A stretch of 64,000 bases of DNA from Verrucomicrobiaceae bacterium (GTDB lineage: Bacteria; Verrucomicrobiota; Verrucomicrobiia; Verrucomicrobiales; Verrucomicrobiaceae), in NCBI GenBank assembly GCA_027484445.1, contig JAIXSY010000021.1, positions 62,001 through 126,000 on the forward strand. Reading direction: 5' to 3'. The notes under the pieces are model-generated. The model had not been told where the DNA came from, made no database searches, and saw only the letters and a program-made list of their open reading frames with translations. A program made the translations under genes and the position numbers. Below, piece by piece: positions 46,862 through 55,503 of the stretch. Within the stretch, counting starts at the first letter, position 1; each line of letters begins with the position of its first letter.

Positions 46862-48742
46862 TCATGAGTCAGCAGAGGCGGTGAGGGCAGTTTCGATCAT
46901 CTTTCCAAACTGCGCTTCCACCTTGGCGGCGAAGTCGGCCTGGATTTCATAGACATCGCAGAACTCGGCGAAGGCCCAGCGGCCGTGGGTTTTGAGGTGG
47001 TTCACGCCGGGGACCCAGTAGGTGGTCATGGTCTCCGCCTTGGCGACAGCATCCTGGCCGCGATAACCTTTGATCTCGACGATGAGGTGGAGCAGATCCT
47101 CCGGGCCATGACCGTCATCGACGAGGACGATGAAGTCCGGCAGGTAGCGGCGCATCTCTCCGCCGAAGTGGTAGGGCACCTCCAGGCCGAGGTTGTGGTT
47201 CTTGACGTAAGCGACGACCTTTGGGTGCTGCTCGGCCACACGGCAGAACTCGCTCTCCCAATCACTATCGAGGATGACCCAGTTGATGTGTGATTTCTCG
47301 GAGCTGGTCTGCCAGCGCAGCGTCTTGGAGGTGGTGAATCGGACGTGCTTGGTGGACCCGGCGGGATTGTAGGGATCCAGCAGGGCGGTGATGGGCCGTT
47401 CGTTCTTGAAATGGCGGGTGATGGCAGCGGCGATCTTTTCGGCGGCCAGATTGGCGAGCACCTTGTATTTGAGCTGGGCGGGATAGGTGCCGCCTTTGCA
47501 GTGCAGGTAACCCTCCAGCCACTGTTTGGCGATGCGCTTGATCTGGCCGAAGAGCTGGAGCTGCGGTGACTCGTTCGCAGCTCGCCACTTGTGCAGGATG
47601 ATGTGGGAGGTCAGCTCATAGAGCACCTGCGAGGGGCGGACATCGCCGGTGTGGATGAGATTCATCTCCACTGGTTCGCCGATGATGCCGGAGTTCAGCA
47701 CCTCGGAGGAGCCGACCTGCTCCGGGGTGATCTCCATGTGGGAGTCGTCGGTGAAACTGGCCTCCAGGCGTTCATCCGGCAGCTCGACGCGATAGCCGGA
47801 GACGCGGGGGAAACGGATCTCCAAATGATCCCGCTCGGGGCGCATGGCTTTGACCGAGATAGTCTCGCGCGGCTTCTGCACCGGGGCCTCCACAGATTGT
47901 GCCGTGAAGTCAAAGGGGATGCCAAAGACATCCGCATACTCGACGCTGAACTTCCCTTGGTCGGGTCCGTCCTCGTTGATCTCGTAGGACAAGCGGCGCA
48001 GGGCACGCCCAAGCACCTGCTCACAAAGGAGCAGGGTGCCGAAAGCACGGACGCCAAGCACATGGGTAACGTTGTTGGCATCCCAGCCCTCCGTGAGCAT
48101 GGCGACGGAGACCACGCAGCGGATGTGCCCGCCAAGCTGGCCTTCTTTGCCGACGGTGTTCATGACCTCGCGGAGAATGTCTTGATCGGTGAGGTTCGCG
48201 GCATCCTTGGCATTGCCGGTGCGCTCGACAATGGCCCGGCGGAACCGCTCCAGCTCATCGGCGGCGGCTTCTTTGAACTGGTCATCGAGGGCCTCGCCCG
48301 CCTCCAACTGCTGGCTATCGATCAGCAGGGTATTGGGCTTGGGAAGAGGATTGCCGTGCTCATCAAAATTACGGAACAAGGGCAGGCGTCCGTCATTAAA
48401 CTCGCTGCTGCCGTCCTCTTTCGGCGTGCGCCAGCCAGAGATGTAATCATAGACGAGCTTTGAGGAGGCGGTGTTGTTGCACACCACGATGAAGCAGGGC
48501 GGGACAGCGGTGTTTTGTGCTTCCCACGTCTCGAAGGTCTTCTTGTAGTGCCCGTAGAGTGCTTCGAGAGCCGTCATGAGCTGCGGCGGCAGTGAGAGCG
48601 GGTCGAGTCGTCCCGATTTCTTTGCTCCAGACTTCGGCATATTCTTGCCGATGTGCTTCCACAGGTCGCGGAACATGGGCTGGTCCACGTTGGGCAGGTT
48701 GTCCGCGATGGGCACGCGGGGCAGCTTCACGATGCCGCACTC
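46862..48742 (-). pseudogene. Type III-like restriction enzyme (BPTD_3080-type) subunit, N-terminus deleted
   Basis: About 622 codons remain. The C-terminal helicase lobe has VSVAMLTEGWDANNVTHVLG and the arginine finger region QVLGRALRR. The nuclease domain near the C-terminus has PDFIVLVDDG and LIVEIKGYRG (PD-ExK type). Homologues are about 950-1000 residues long, so the first helicase lobe with Walker A and the DEAD box is missing. The coding text still reads ECGIVKLPRVPIADN up to about 48742, then stops at the junction with a ParE remnant. A short protein could be made from GTG 48730 but would lack ATPase function. Confidence 0.82.
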
Positions 48743-48750
48743 ATGGTCCA

Positions 48751-48858
48751 GTGGAGGATCACGTCATCTTTTACCGCCCACTGGGGGAAGCAGGCATTGA
48801 GGTGGTGTGCATCCTGCATTCCTCCCGCGATATTTTGCCCAACCATTTTAAAGGATAG
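48751..48858 (+). pseudogene. C-terminal remnant of a ParE/RelE-family toxin
   Basis: About 35 codons on the plus strand read DHVIFYRPLGEAGIEVVCIL followed by HSSRDI and a stop at 48858. This matches the end of ParE-type ribosome- or gyrase-directed toxins. The first two thirds and the antitoxin are absent. The piece abuts the cut end of the restriction gene head to head, so one deletion probably removed both 5' parts. Confidence 0.78.
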
Positions 48859-48903
48859 GTGCCTTCTGGATCGACCGCTGAAGGTCTCATGGTTTCTGAA
48901 GGA

Positions 48904-49932
48904 TTAGGATTTCAAGGCCCGCAGCACATCCGCGATAAGACCCGGGCCGCGATAGATGAGGCCGGAATAGACCTGCACGAGGGATGCGCCTGCGTTCAGT
49001 TTTTCCACGGCATGGGCTCCGCTAAGAATGCCGCCGACTCCGATGACGGGAATGTCGGCACCAAGCAACGTGCGGAAGGCTTGAATGACGAGGGTGGAGC
49101 GTTCACGCACTGGGGCTCCGCTGAGACCGCCAGCCTCTTTTTCCAGGGCATGACCTGCGACGGCCTCCCGGCTGATGGTGGTGTTGGTGGCGATGACGCC
49201 ATCCACGGCCAGTTCGTTAAAGACACGCGCCAGCGCCTCGATCTGCGCACCGTCCAGGTCCGGGGCGATCTTCACCAGTACGGGCACTTGTTTCCCATGC
49301 TGGTTTTCCTGGGAGGCCTGCTCCTTCTTCAGCGCGGCCAGCAGCTGGCGGATGCTTTCTTCCGCCTGGAGATCCCGCAGGCCCTTGGTGTTCGGGGAGG
49401 AAATGTTCACGGCGATGTAGTCTGCTACTGGGTAGGCGGCCTTGAGACAGGCTAGGTAGTCATCCACGGCCTTTTCGTTCGGGGTGTCGAAGTTTTTGCC
49501 GATGTTCACGCCCACCACGGCAGAGGTTCGGCGCTTGGCCAGACGACTCACGGCCGCGTGGATGCCCGGATTGTTGAAGCCCATGCGGTTGATCAGCGCT
49601 TCGTGCTCCGGCAGGCGGAAGAGACGCGGTTTGGGGTTCCCAGGCTGGGGCCGTGGAGTCAGGGTGCCGACCTCGACAAAACCAAAGCCGAGGGCACCCC
49701 AGGCCTCGACGGCAGAGGCGGACTTGTCCATGCCGGCCGCGAGGCCTAGCACATTGGGAAAGCGCAGCCCGAGGCAATCCACGGCTTTCATGGGCGGCAG
49801 TGCATCGGGCTTCAGCAGCCCCAGCGCGTGGCTGATGCGCATCATGCGCGTGGTCCACTCATGCGCGCGTTCGGCGTCCATTTTGAAAAGCCAGGGTTTC
49901 AGCGCGGGGTAGAGGGCAGAGGCGAGCGACAT
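48904..49932 (-). CDS. pyrD: Dihydroorotate dehydrogenase (quinone), class 2
   Basis: This 342-residue membrane-associated enzyme oxidises dihydroorotate to orotate in pyrimidine synthesis, passing electrons to quinone. The N-terminal helix segment LASALYPALKPWLFKMDAE is the quinone-access domain of class 2. NVLGLAAGMDKSASAVEAWG and VGTLTPRPQPGNPKPRLFRL are typical. The catalytic Ser of class 2 lies in VNISSPNTKGLRDLQ. IPVIGVGGILSG binds FMN phosphate. ATG 49932 is chosen over 49998 because the added residues do not match the family. It borders the defence island. Confidence 0.95.
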   Translation of the reverse strand: MSLASALYPALKPWLFKMDAERAHEWTTRMMRISHALGLLKPDALPPMKAVDCLGLRFPNVLGLAAGMDKSASAVEAWGALGFGFVEVGTLTPRPQPGNPKPRLFRLPEHEALINRMGFNNPGIHAAVSRLAKRRTSAVVGVNIGKNFDTPNEKAVDDYLACLKAAYPVADYIAVNISSPNTKGLRDLQAEESIRQLLAALKKEQASQENQHGKQVPVLVKIAPDLDGAQIEALARVFNELAVDGVIATNTTISREAVAGHALEKEAGGLSGAPVRERSTLVIQAFRTLLGADIPVIGVGGILSGAHAVEKLNAGASLVQVYSGLIYRGPGLIADVLRALKS

Positions 49933-50051
49933 GCCCCCCCCGAAACGCGGCGCAGGCAGGGTGTCAAGCCGACGCGCTTGCCACGCTGCCGAGTGCATGA
50001 GATAAAGCGCGCCCTTGCGGCGTTGTTTTAGCCCCTTTGTTACCTACCCTC

Positions 50052-51020
50052 ATGAACCGTATCCTGACCACCAGCGTGCTTTTTGCCCTGTCTTTCACCG
50101 GCCTGACCCAGGCTGAATCTGTCTTCACTGGCCGCTGGGCTCTGACCCTTCCGGGCGGCGGTGCAGGTTGGCTGGGTGTGGAGGAAAAAGAGGGTGCCTT
50201 CAGCTCGAGCATCCTGTGGGGAGGCGGCAGCGTGGTGCCGACTCAGGCCACCCGCGTGGAGGGCGACACGCTCCTCGTCACGCGCGAGCAGAAAAACAAA
50301 GAGGGCAAGGTCACGATCGAGACCATTACCGCCAAGGCGGAAGGCGATGCCCTGAAGCTGACGACCACCAAAAAGAACGCTGAGGGCAAGGAGGTCGGCA
50401 AGCTCGCCGAATTCACTGGCAAGCGCATCCCTGCCATCCCGGCAAAGCCCGATCTCGCCCAGGTCAAATACGGCGCACCGATCGCGCTGCTGAATGGCAA
50501 AGACCTCACGGGTTGGAAGCTCATGAATCCAAAAGCCGACAATGGGTGGAGTGTGGTGGACGGCGTGCTGCAAAACCGCGTGGTCAAGGCCAAGGACAAG
50601 CACTTTGGCAATCTGCGCACGGAGGCAGAATTCGAAGACTTTAACCTGAAGACTGAAGTCCGCACCCAAGAGGGCAGCAACAGTGGCATCTACCTGCGTG
50701 GCATTTATGAGGTGCAGGTCATGGAAAGCTTTGGCAAGCCGCTCGACTCGCATCACATGGGCGCGCTTTACAGCCGCATCACCCCCAGCGTGAATGCGGA
50801 GAAGCCCATCGGTGAATGGCAGACGCTGGACATCACGCTGGTGGATCGCCACCTCACCGTCATCCTGAATGGCAAGACCATCATCGACAATCAGCCCGTG
50901 CTCGGCTGCACTGGCGGTGCGATGTCGAGTGATGAGTTCAAGCCCGGCCCCATTTACCTCCAGGGCGATCACACCAACGTGGACTACCGCCACATGGTGC
51001 TCACACCGGTGGTGAAGTGA
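50052..51020 (+). CDS. Secreted DUF1080 (3-keto-disaccharide hydrolase-like) protein
   Basis: This 322-residue protein starts with a signal peptide (TTSVLFALSFTGLTQAE). Residues about 35-125 are a small beta-rich region. From about 135 the DUF1080 fold begins (LLNGKDLTGWKLMNPKADNG), related to LamG/concanavalin lectin-like folds. HHMGALYSRITPSVNAEKP and YLQGDHTNVDYRH are usual. Such proteins are abundant in Verrucomicrobia and Planctomycetes and some act on 3-keto sugars. The 3' end overlaps the convergent patatin gene by 20 bp. Confidence 0.87.
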   Translation: MNRILTTSVLFALSFTGLTQAESVFTGRWALTLPGGGAGWLGVEEKEGAFSSSILWGGGSVVPTQATRVEGDTLLVTREQKNKEGKVTIETITAKAEGDALKLTTTKKNAEGKEVGKLAEFTGKRIPAIPAKPDLAQVKYGAPIALLNGKDLTGWKLMNPKADNGWSVVDGVLQNRVVKAKDKHFGNLRTEAEFEDFNLKTEVRTQEGSNSGIYLRGIYEVQVMESFGKPLDSHHMGALYSRITPSVNAEKPIGEWQTLDITLVDRHLTVILNGKTIIDNQPVLGCTGGAMSSDEFKPGPIYLQGDHTNVDYRHMVLTPVVK

Positions 51021-51858
51021 TGCTTTCCAGTCCAGCCAGTGCGGTGGAGTAAAACTCAGCCGCGCTGGCAGCTCCAGCTTCATAAAAAATCGGCATCTGC
51101 CGCCCCGAGAACAAGGCAGGACGCTCGTGGTGCGTGTGGGCGATGAGGACACGCTTTCCATGCATCTGGGCCAGTCGCAGGCGATACTGTAGCAGTTGCT
51201 CGCTCGCGCAGGCGTGGGACTCGGCGGTGAGGTGAATGAGATTCAGCGGCGCGAAAGTCGGCGCGGGGCGGCTGTGATGACTGACGCGGTGCAGGATGAT
51301 GGTGTCGATGCTCGGATCCTCCAGCCAAGGATCGATCGGCGTCTCGTGAGCGATGCCACCGTCAAAGCAGGTCATGCCGGCGTGAACCAGCGGCTGAAAA
51401 AAGGTCGGCACACAGCAGCTGGCCACCATGGCACGGGCGAGCGAGCCTTGGGTCAAAAAGTGCGTTTGGTGAGTCGTCAGATCGCTCACGGCAGCCATGA
51501 AGCGCGTGGCTAGAGACTCGATTTGCAGATCCCCCCAGATCGACTCCAGGTAGTTGACGGCACCTTCCAGCTTGAACAAACCTGGATTTGGATCGGCAAA
51601 GGTGCAGCGCAGGTATTGCGTGAGCCATGGAGTGCGGCGGATGAAGGAGCGGCGAAATCGCCACGAGGTCACCACCTGACGCACCTTTTCCGCAGGCAGC
51701 CCAGAGGCATAGAGCCCTGCTGCGATGGCCCCTGCTGAAGAACCGCCGACCGCCACCGGCCGCACGCCTAGCTCATGCAGCCGAGCCAGAAAACCCGCAT
51801 GAGTGGCGAAACCCAGGAAGGAGGCACCGAGAGAGATGGCGACGCGAGGGGCAGGCAT
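51001..51858 (-). CDS. Patatin-like phospholipase
   Basis: This 285-residue lipid acyl hydrolase has the Ser-Asp dyad. The nucleophile elbow is VAVGGSSAGAIAAGLY (GxSxG) and the Asp lies in CFDGGIAHETP (DGG/A motif). The oxyanion loop, usually GGGxxG, reads GASFLGFATHAG. The enzyme would hydrolyse phospholipid or acyl esters at the inner membrane. It is the last gene of the FabG-ACP-membrane protein run, 19 bp after the LPG-synthase-type gene. Confidence 0.87.
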   Translation of the reverse strand: MPAPRVAISLGASFLGFATHAGFLARLHELGVRPVAVGGSSAGAIAAGLYASGLPAEKVRQVVTSWRFRRSFIRRTPWLTQYLRCTFADPNPGLFKLEGAVNYLESIWGDLQIESLATRFMAAVSDLTTHQTHFLTQGSLARAMVASCCVPTFFQPLVHAGMTCFDGGIAHETPIDPWLEDPSIDTIILHRVSHHSRPAPTFAPLNLIHLTAESHACASEQLLQYRLRLAQMHGKRVLIAHTHHERPALFSGRQMPIFYEAGAASAAEFYSTALAGLESITSPPV

Positions 51859-51877
51859 GGCAGAGCGCAGCGGTCGA

Positions 51878-52900
51878 TCAATTTTCCACAGCCAGGGCCA
51901 CCGCTGCAGGTTCCCTGGAAGATCCCCGCAGGAAGAGGAGACCCCCTAGCAGGCCCCAGGCCACGCCCATGAGCCAGCCCACGAGCGAGGCCGAGACTGC
52001 CGTGGCCTCAGGCAGCCCCGTCAGACCATGCATCAGCGTTTCAAAGGTCTTTTCCCGCACGCCTAGTCCCGAGACAGAGATGGGCAGACCCGCCACGGCA
52101 TCCACGATCGGCATCGCGGCCAATACATCGCGCAGCGGGGCCAGCCCGCCGACGGCGTGCACCGCGCAGTAAAAGCTGGTGAAGTGCGTCAAAAACAGCA
52201 ACACCGAAAGCCCACCAGCCACCAGCGATCCGCGCCAGTTCCGCCGCAGGGCATCGCAGGCCGTGGCGAAGTCCTTTAGCGGCGCGTAGCCGAGCAGCCA
52301 GGGCCACTTTCCCTCTCCCCACTGGTAAAGTCGGGGGGTGAAGGAGATGGCGGAAAGCACGATGAACACCACACTCCCTGCCATGAACATCTCAAAGCCC
52401 TCCACCAGCGTGCGCACCTCAGAGCCCATGGACTGCAGCCGCCCCCCATAGACCGAGCGGCAGGACAAAAACAGCACCGCCATGCCGATCATGCCCAGCA
52501 GATGATCCAGCATCACAGACACAAGGAGGGGCAGCTGGCGCAGGCCAGGGCGCTGCATCAGGGCTAGCACCCGGTAGGCATCTCCGCCCACCACGCCCAC
52601 GGAGGTGATGTTGAAAAAATGGCTCACCACGGTCACCCTTAGCACTTCAGCCATCGGCACCGCCTGTCCCTGGCCGCGTAGCAGCACTTGCCAGCGCAGC
52701 GCGCCTAGGCCGATGGAAAGCCCGGTCGCTGCCAGTCCAGCAGGCACCCATCCCCAGTTCAGACCGAGTGCGCGCAGGTGCGGCAGGATGCTCTCGGTGA
52801 ACCGATGTTCGCGGAAAATCCACACCAGCAGGCCCGTCGTCACGGCTAGCTTCAGCAGGATGGGCAGCGCCTTTTTCATCGGCAGTCCGACCCAGCTCAC
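51878..52900 (-). CDS. LPG-synthase-type transmembrane (UPF0104/flippase-like) protein
   Basis: This protein of 340 residues has about eight membrane helices and belongs to the family of the MprF membrane domain, which moves or makes lipids. Characteristic segments are RVTVVSHFFNITSVGVVGGDAYRV and AGLPISVSGLGVREKTFETL. It starts with a GTG at 52900 that overlaps the acyl carrier protein stop by 4 bases (GTGA), implying translational coupling. An internal ATG at 52879 (MKKALPILLK) would also fit. The coupling to an acyl carrier protein gene suggests a lipid-related task. Confidence 0.83.
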   Translation of the reverse strand: MSWVGLPMKKALPILLKLAVTTGLLVWIFREHRFTESILPHLRALGLNWGWVPAGLAATGLSIGLGALRWQVLLRGQGQAVPMAEVLRVTVVSHFFNITSVGVVGGDAYRVLALMQRPGLRQLPLLVSVMLDHLLGMIGMAVLFLSCRSVYGGRLQSMGSEVRTLVEGFEMFMAGSVVFIVLSAISFTPRLYQWGEGKWPWLLGYAPLKDFATACDALRRNWRGSLVAGGLSVLLFLTHFTSFYCAVHAVGGLAPLRDVLAAMPIVDAVAGLPISVSGLGVREKTFETLMHGLTGLPEATAVSASLVGWLMGVAWGLLGGLLFLRGSSREPAAVALAVEN

Positions 52901-53151
52901 GCAAGGCCCGCTTCTTCGATGGCTTTGGCGATGGTTTCCACGCTATGCAGGACGGCCCGAGCCTTGTCCTGGTCACCGATCTTCAGCTTGAAGTGTTTTT
53001 CAATCGCCACCACCAGCTGCAGCGCATCCACACTGTCCAGCCCGATGCCATTCGGGCCGAAGAGCGGCGCGTCATCGCCGATTTCATCGACTCCGACCTC
53101 CAGCATCAGCTCACTGGCCATCACTTCTTTGATACGCTGGCGTAAATTCAT
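52897..53151 (-). CDS. Acyl carrier protein
   Basis: This 84-residue carrier protein has the phosphopantetheine attachment Ser at S40 in GIGLDSVDALQL. Helix-rich flanks (IEKHFKLKIGDQDKARAV) are typical. It is not a canonical fatty-acid AcpP: the sequence around the Ser and the neighbours fit a dedicated carrier for a small pathway. It stands 32 bp after the FabG-type gene, and its stop overlaps the start of the membrane-protein gene. A start at 53340 is open but adds 63 residues unlike any ACP. Confidence 0.9.
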   Translation of the reverse strand: MNLRQRIKEVMASELMLEVGVDEIGDDAPLFGPNGIGLDSVDALQLVVAIEKHFKLKIGDQDKARAVLHSVETIAKAIEEAGLA

Positions 53152-53183
53152 CAGAGGGTCGGAAAAGGGCAGGGGAAACAGGG

Positions 53184-53930
53184 TCAGACAAGGCCCCCAT
53201 CGAGCTTGAGAGCAGCGCCAGTCATATAGCTCGCCTCCGGGCTGGCAAGGAAGAAAACCACCGCCGCGATCTCCTCCGGTCGGGCAAAGCGACGCATCGG
53301 CGTCTCTCGCCGCACCGCCTTCACCTGTTCCTCGCTCCATCCTGCTGGCAGAGCGCCCTCAATGTGGCCAGGGCAGATCGCATTCACCGTGATGCCCAGG
53401 CGCGCCGTTTCTTTCGCGAGACTCTGCGTCAGCCCCAGCACACCAGCCTTGGCGGCCGCGTAGTTCGTCTGCCCCGCAGGCGAATGCAGTGCACTCAGCG
53501 ATGCCACGTTCACGATCCGGCCCCAGCGCTGGCCCATCATCGGCCGCAGTACCGCCTGACAGCCATGGAAGACCGCGTCCAGGTTTGCCTCCAGCACCCC
53601 ACGCCACTGGGGCAGACTCATGGAGGCCAGCAGCGCGTCATCGTGACAGCCTGCATTGTTCACCAGCACGTTCAGCGGTCCGGATCGAGCCTCGATCTCC
53701 GCCAGCGCACGCGTCCAAGCTTCAGGCTCAGTCACTTCCAGGGGGCAGAGGTGCGCCCGGCCGGCAAACTCATGCAGCAGTGCTTCCGCATGATCCCGCC
53801 GCTCGCGCACGCCGAGATGCACTTGGCAGCTTGCATCGCGCTCTAGGAAATAACGGGCGGTGGCATGACCGAGCACGCCATTCGCACCCGTGATCAGGAC
53901 ATTTCGAGCCGGGGAAGCCATCGCAAACAT
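53184..53930 (-). CDS. 3-oxoacyl-ACP reductase (FabG-type short-chain dehydrogenase)
   Basis: This 248-residue SDR enzyme would reduce 3-oxoacyl-carrier-protein with NADPH. The cofactor motif TGANGVLG starts at residue 14. NNAG is at 91-94. The catalytic set S144, Y157 and K161 (NYAAAKAG) is intact. The C-terminus has the usual YMTGAALKLDGGL. The following genes are an ACP and a membrane protein, so its substrate is probably bound to that ACP. Either ATG 53930 or the internal one at residue 4 could be the start. Confidence 0.92.
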   Translation of the reverse strand: MFAMASPARNVLITGANGVLGHATARYFLERDASCQVHLGVRERRDHAEALLHEFAGRAHLCPLEVTEPEAWTRALAEIEARSGPLNVLVNNAGCHDDALLASMSLPQWRGVLEANLDAVFHGCQAVLRPMMGQRWGRIVNVASLSALHSPAGQTNYAAAKAGVLGLTQSLAKETARLGITVNAICPGHIEGALPAGWSEEQVKAVRRETPMRRFARPEEIAAVVFFLASPEASYMTGAALKLDGGLV

Positions 53931-53979
53931 CCCGCTGTCTGCACCTTCCCCCGCTCGAGGTCAATCCGTGGCTGCTTTC

Positions 53980-54150
53980 TCACGGTCTTTCTAGGGTGAA
54001 CTGGCCGCTCTCCGGGTCCAGATCGCCCACACGGTTGCTGATGTAGAAGCCCCAGCCAAGACGCGCCTCACCACGCGTGACCAGCACCCCACGGAACGTC
54101 GGCTTGGTGGCGGCAGGGTTTGTCCAGTCTGGGGTGAAGGTGCCGCGTAT
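53980..54150 (-). pseudogene. C-terminal remnant of a secreted repeat protein
   Basis: About 56 codons on the minus strand read RGTFTPDWTNPAATKPTFRG and end GDLDPESGQFTLERP. This resembles the tail of large secreted proteins found in Verrucomicrobia. A stop codon lies in frame just upstream and there is no start, so it is a leftover. The remainder of the 281-bp gap between fabG and the GNAT fusion gene holds nothing else I can recognise. Confidence 0.5.
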
Positions 54151-54211
54151 AGATTGTCAGATCACCAAATAAATGAAGCGATGTAGGATGAAGTGACCGC
54201 AAGCGGTTAAA

Positions 54212-55495
54212 TCAGCTCTTTTTCTTCATCTGCGGAAACGAGTTCTGGGGTGCCAGTGATGCGTCTCGTTTCATCACTTTGAGGGTTCGGTCTTGGCCGC
54301 CAAGAGTGTCCTCAGCTTGGACTTTGCCTCCGCTTTGTTGCTTGGACATCATGACTGCGAGCTTTTCGTTCTCAGAGAGCGTTTGCTGGAGCCGCTGCGT
54401 CGTGTCCGATAGCTTTTGGGAAAGCACGCCACTCAGATTGTAGAGAAGCCTCATGGCAATCTCTGGCATGGCTTTCATGGCCCGCTGGAGAAACTCTTTC
54501 GAGATTACCAGCACTTTCAGATGGGTGACCGCCTCGACACTCATGGTGCGCTTGCAGCGGCTCACGAGGGCCACCTCGCCAAAGGCGTCTCCTTTCCCGG
54601 CAAGGCCTGCCTGCCATTCGGAGCCGTTCTCCTTGCGCCGGGTGAAGCGTGCCATGCCTTCCAGAATGAGAAACATTTCATGCCCAGCCTCGCCCTCTCG
54701 CAGCAAGATGTCGCCTGCTTTGCATTCCAATACAGTGCCCGCCTGAAGTAGGGTGCGCACCTGTTCTTCCGTCATGCCCTCCAGCACCGCCACGGTGCGG
54801 CTGTCGAGGGCGGCGGACCATTCCTGCCAAAATTTATCAGGAGAGGTGCTTTTGATGCCTGCTTGGGCGCGAACGCACGGAAAGCGAGTTTCGAACCAGA
54901 GTGCCGTTTCTGAGCTGGGAAGGTGTGCCCGGCAGATCTTTTGAAAGGGGGACTTGAGCCTTTGCAGATGCTCCAGGTCTTCGTTCAGCATCACCATCGG
55001 AGTCCCGATGCCAGACACTTCATCCACAATATTGTCTTTGTAGCGGATGAAGCCCAGCCGCTCATAAAGCTCCACCAGTCGAGGGCGACAGAAGCAGAAG
55101 CTGAACCTCACACCATGTTTCCAGCCGTCGTCATAAGCCTTCATCAGCATACGTGGCACAATCGATGACCCACGATGCTCAGGCAGGCACACCAGCCTGC
55201 CACTGAAGCTGAAAACATGGTCTGGATACTCCGAGAATGAGCCCAGCGCATAACACGCATGCCAGGAATCCGGAATGGTAAAGCTGTCGCCAAAGTGCAG
55301 ACGGTAGGCGGCCACGACCTGCCCTTGGCTGTCCTGCGCAAAGTAATGGTAGGCGGCGGCGTCCTCCGCATCTTGGATTTCTTCCTGCCCCTCGGGAAGG
55401 TCGTAGCCCCACCCGAGTTCCTCCACATACACTTTGTGACGCAGTTGGTAGATGAGACGCTTTTCCTCTTCCGTGCTGGCGATGCGTATTTCCAT
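54212..55495 (-). CDS. GNAT acyltransferase fused to cyclic-nucleotide-binding domain
   Basis: This 427-residue protein joins two domains. Residues 1-175 are an acyltransferase of the acyl-homoserine-lactone synthase/N-acyl amino acid synthase type (YQLRHKVYVEELGWG, then SGRLVCLPEHRGSSIVPRML and LYERLGFIRY). Residues about 235-350 are a cyclic-nucleotide-binding domain: GDILLREGEAGHEMFLILEG, then AFGEVALVSRCKRTMSV with the phosphate-binding Arg. A helical tail follows. The order is opposite to mycobacterial PatA, where the cyclic-nucleotide domain comes first. The ATG at 55495 is 8 bp after the ligase gene. I infer acyl transfer controlled by cAMP or a related ligand. Confidence 0.84.
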   Translation of the reverse strand: MEIRIASTEEEKRLIYQLRHKVYVEELGWGYDLPEGQEEIQDAEDAAAYHYFAQDSQGQVVAAYRLHFGDSFTIPDSWHACYALGSFSEYPDHVFSFSGRLVCLPEHRGSSIVPRMLMKAYDDGWKHGVRFSFCFCRPRLVELYERLGFIRYKDNIVDEVSGIGTPMVMLNEDLEHLQRLKSPFQKICRAHLPSSETALWFETRFPCVRAQAGIKSTSPDKFWQEWSAALDSRTVAVLEGMTEEQVRTLLQAGTVLECKAGDILLREGEAGHEMFLILEGMARFTRRKENGSEWQAGLAGKGDAFGEVALVSRCKRTMSVEAVTHLKVLVISKEFLQRAMKAMPEIAMRLLYNLSGVLSQKLSDTTQRLQQTLSENEKLAVMMSKQQSGGKVQAEDTLGGQDRTLKVMKRDASLAPQNSFPQMKKKS

Positions 55496-55503
55496 GAGAG
55501 TGA

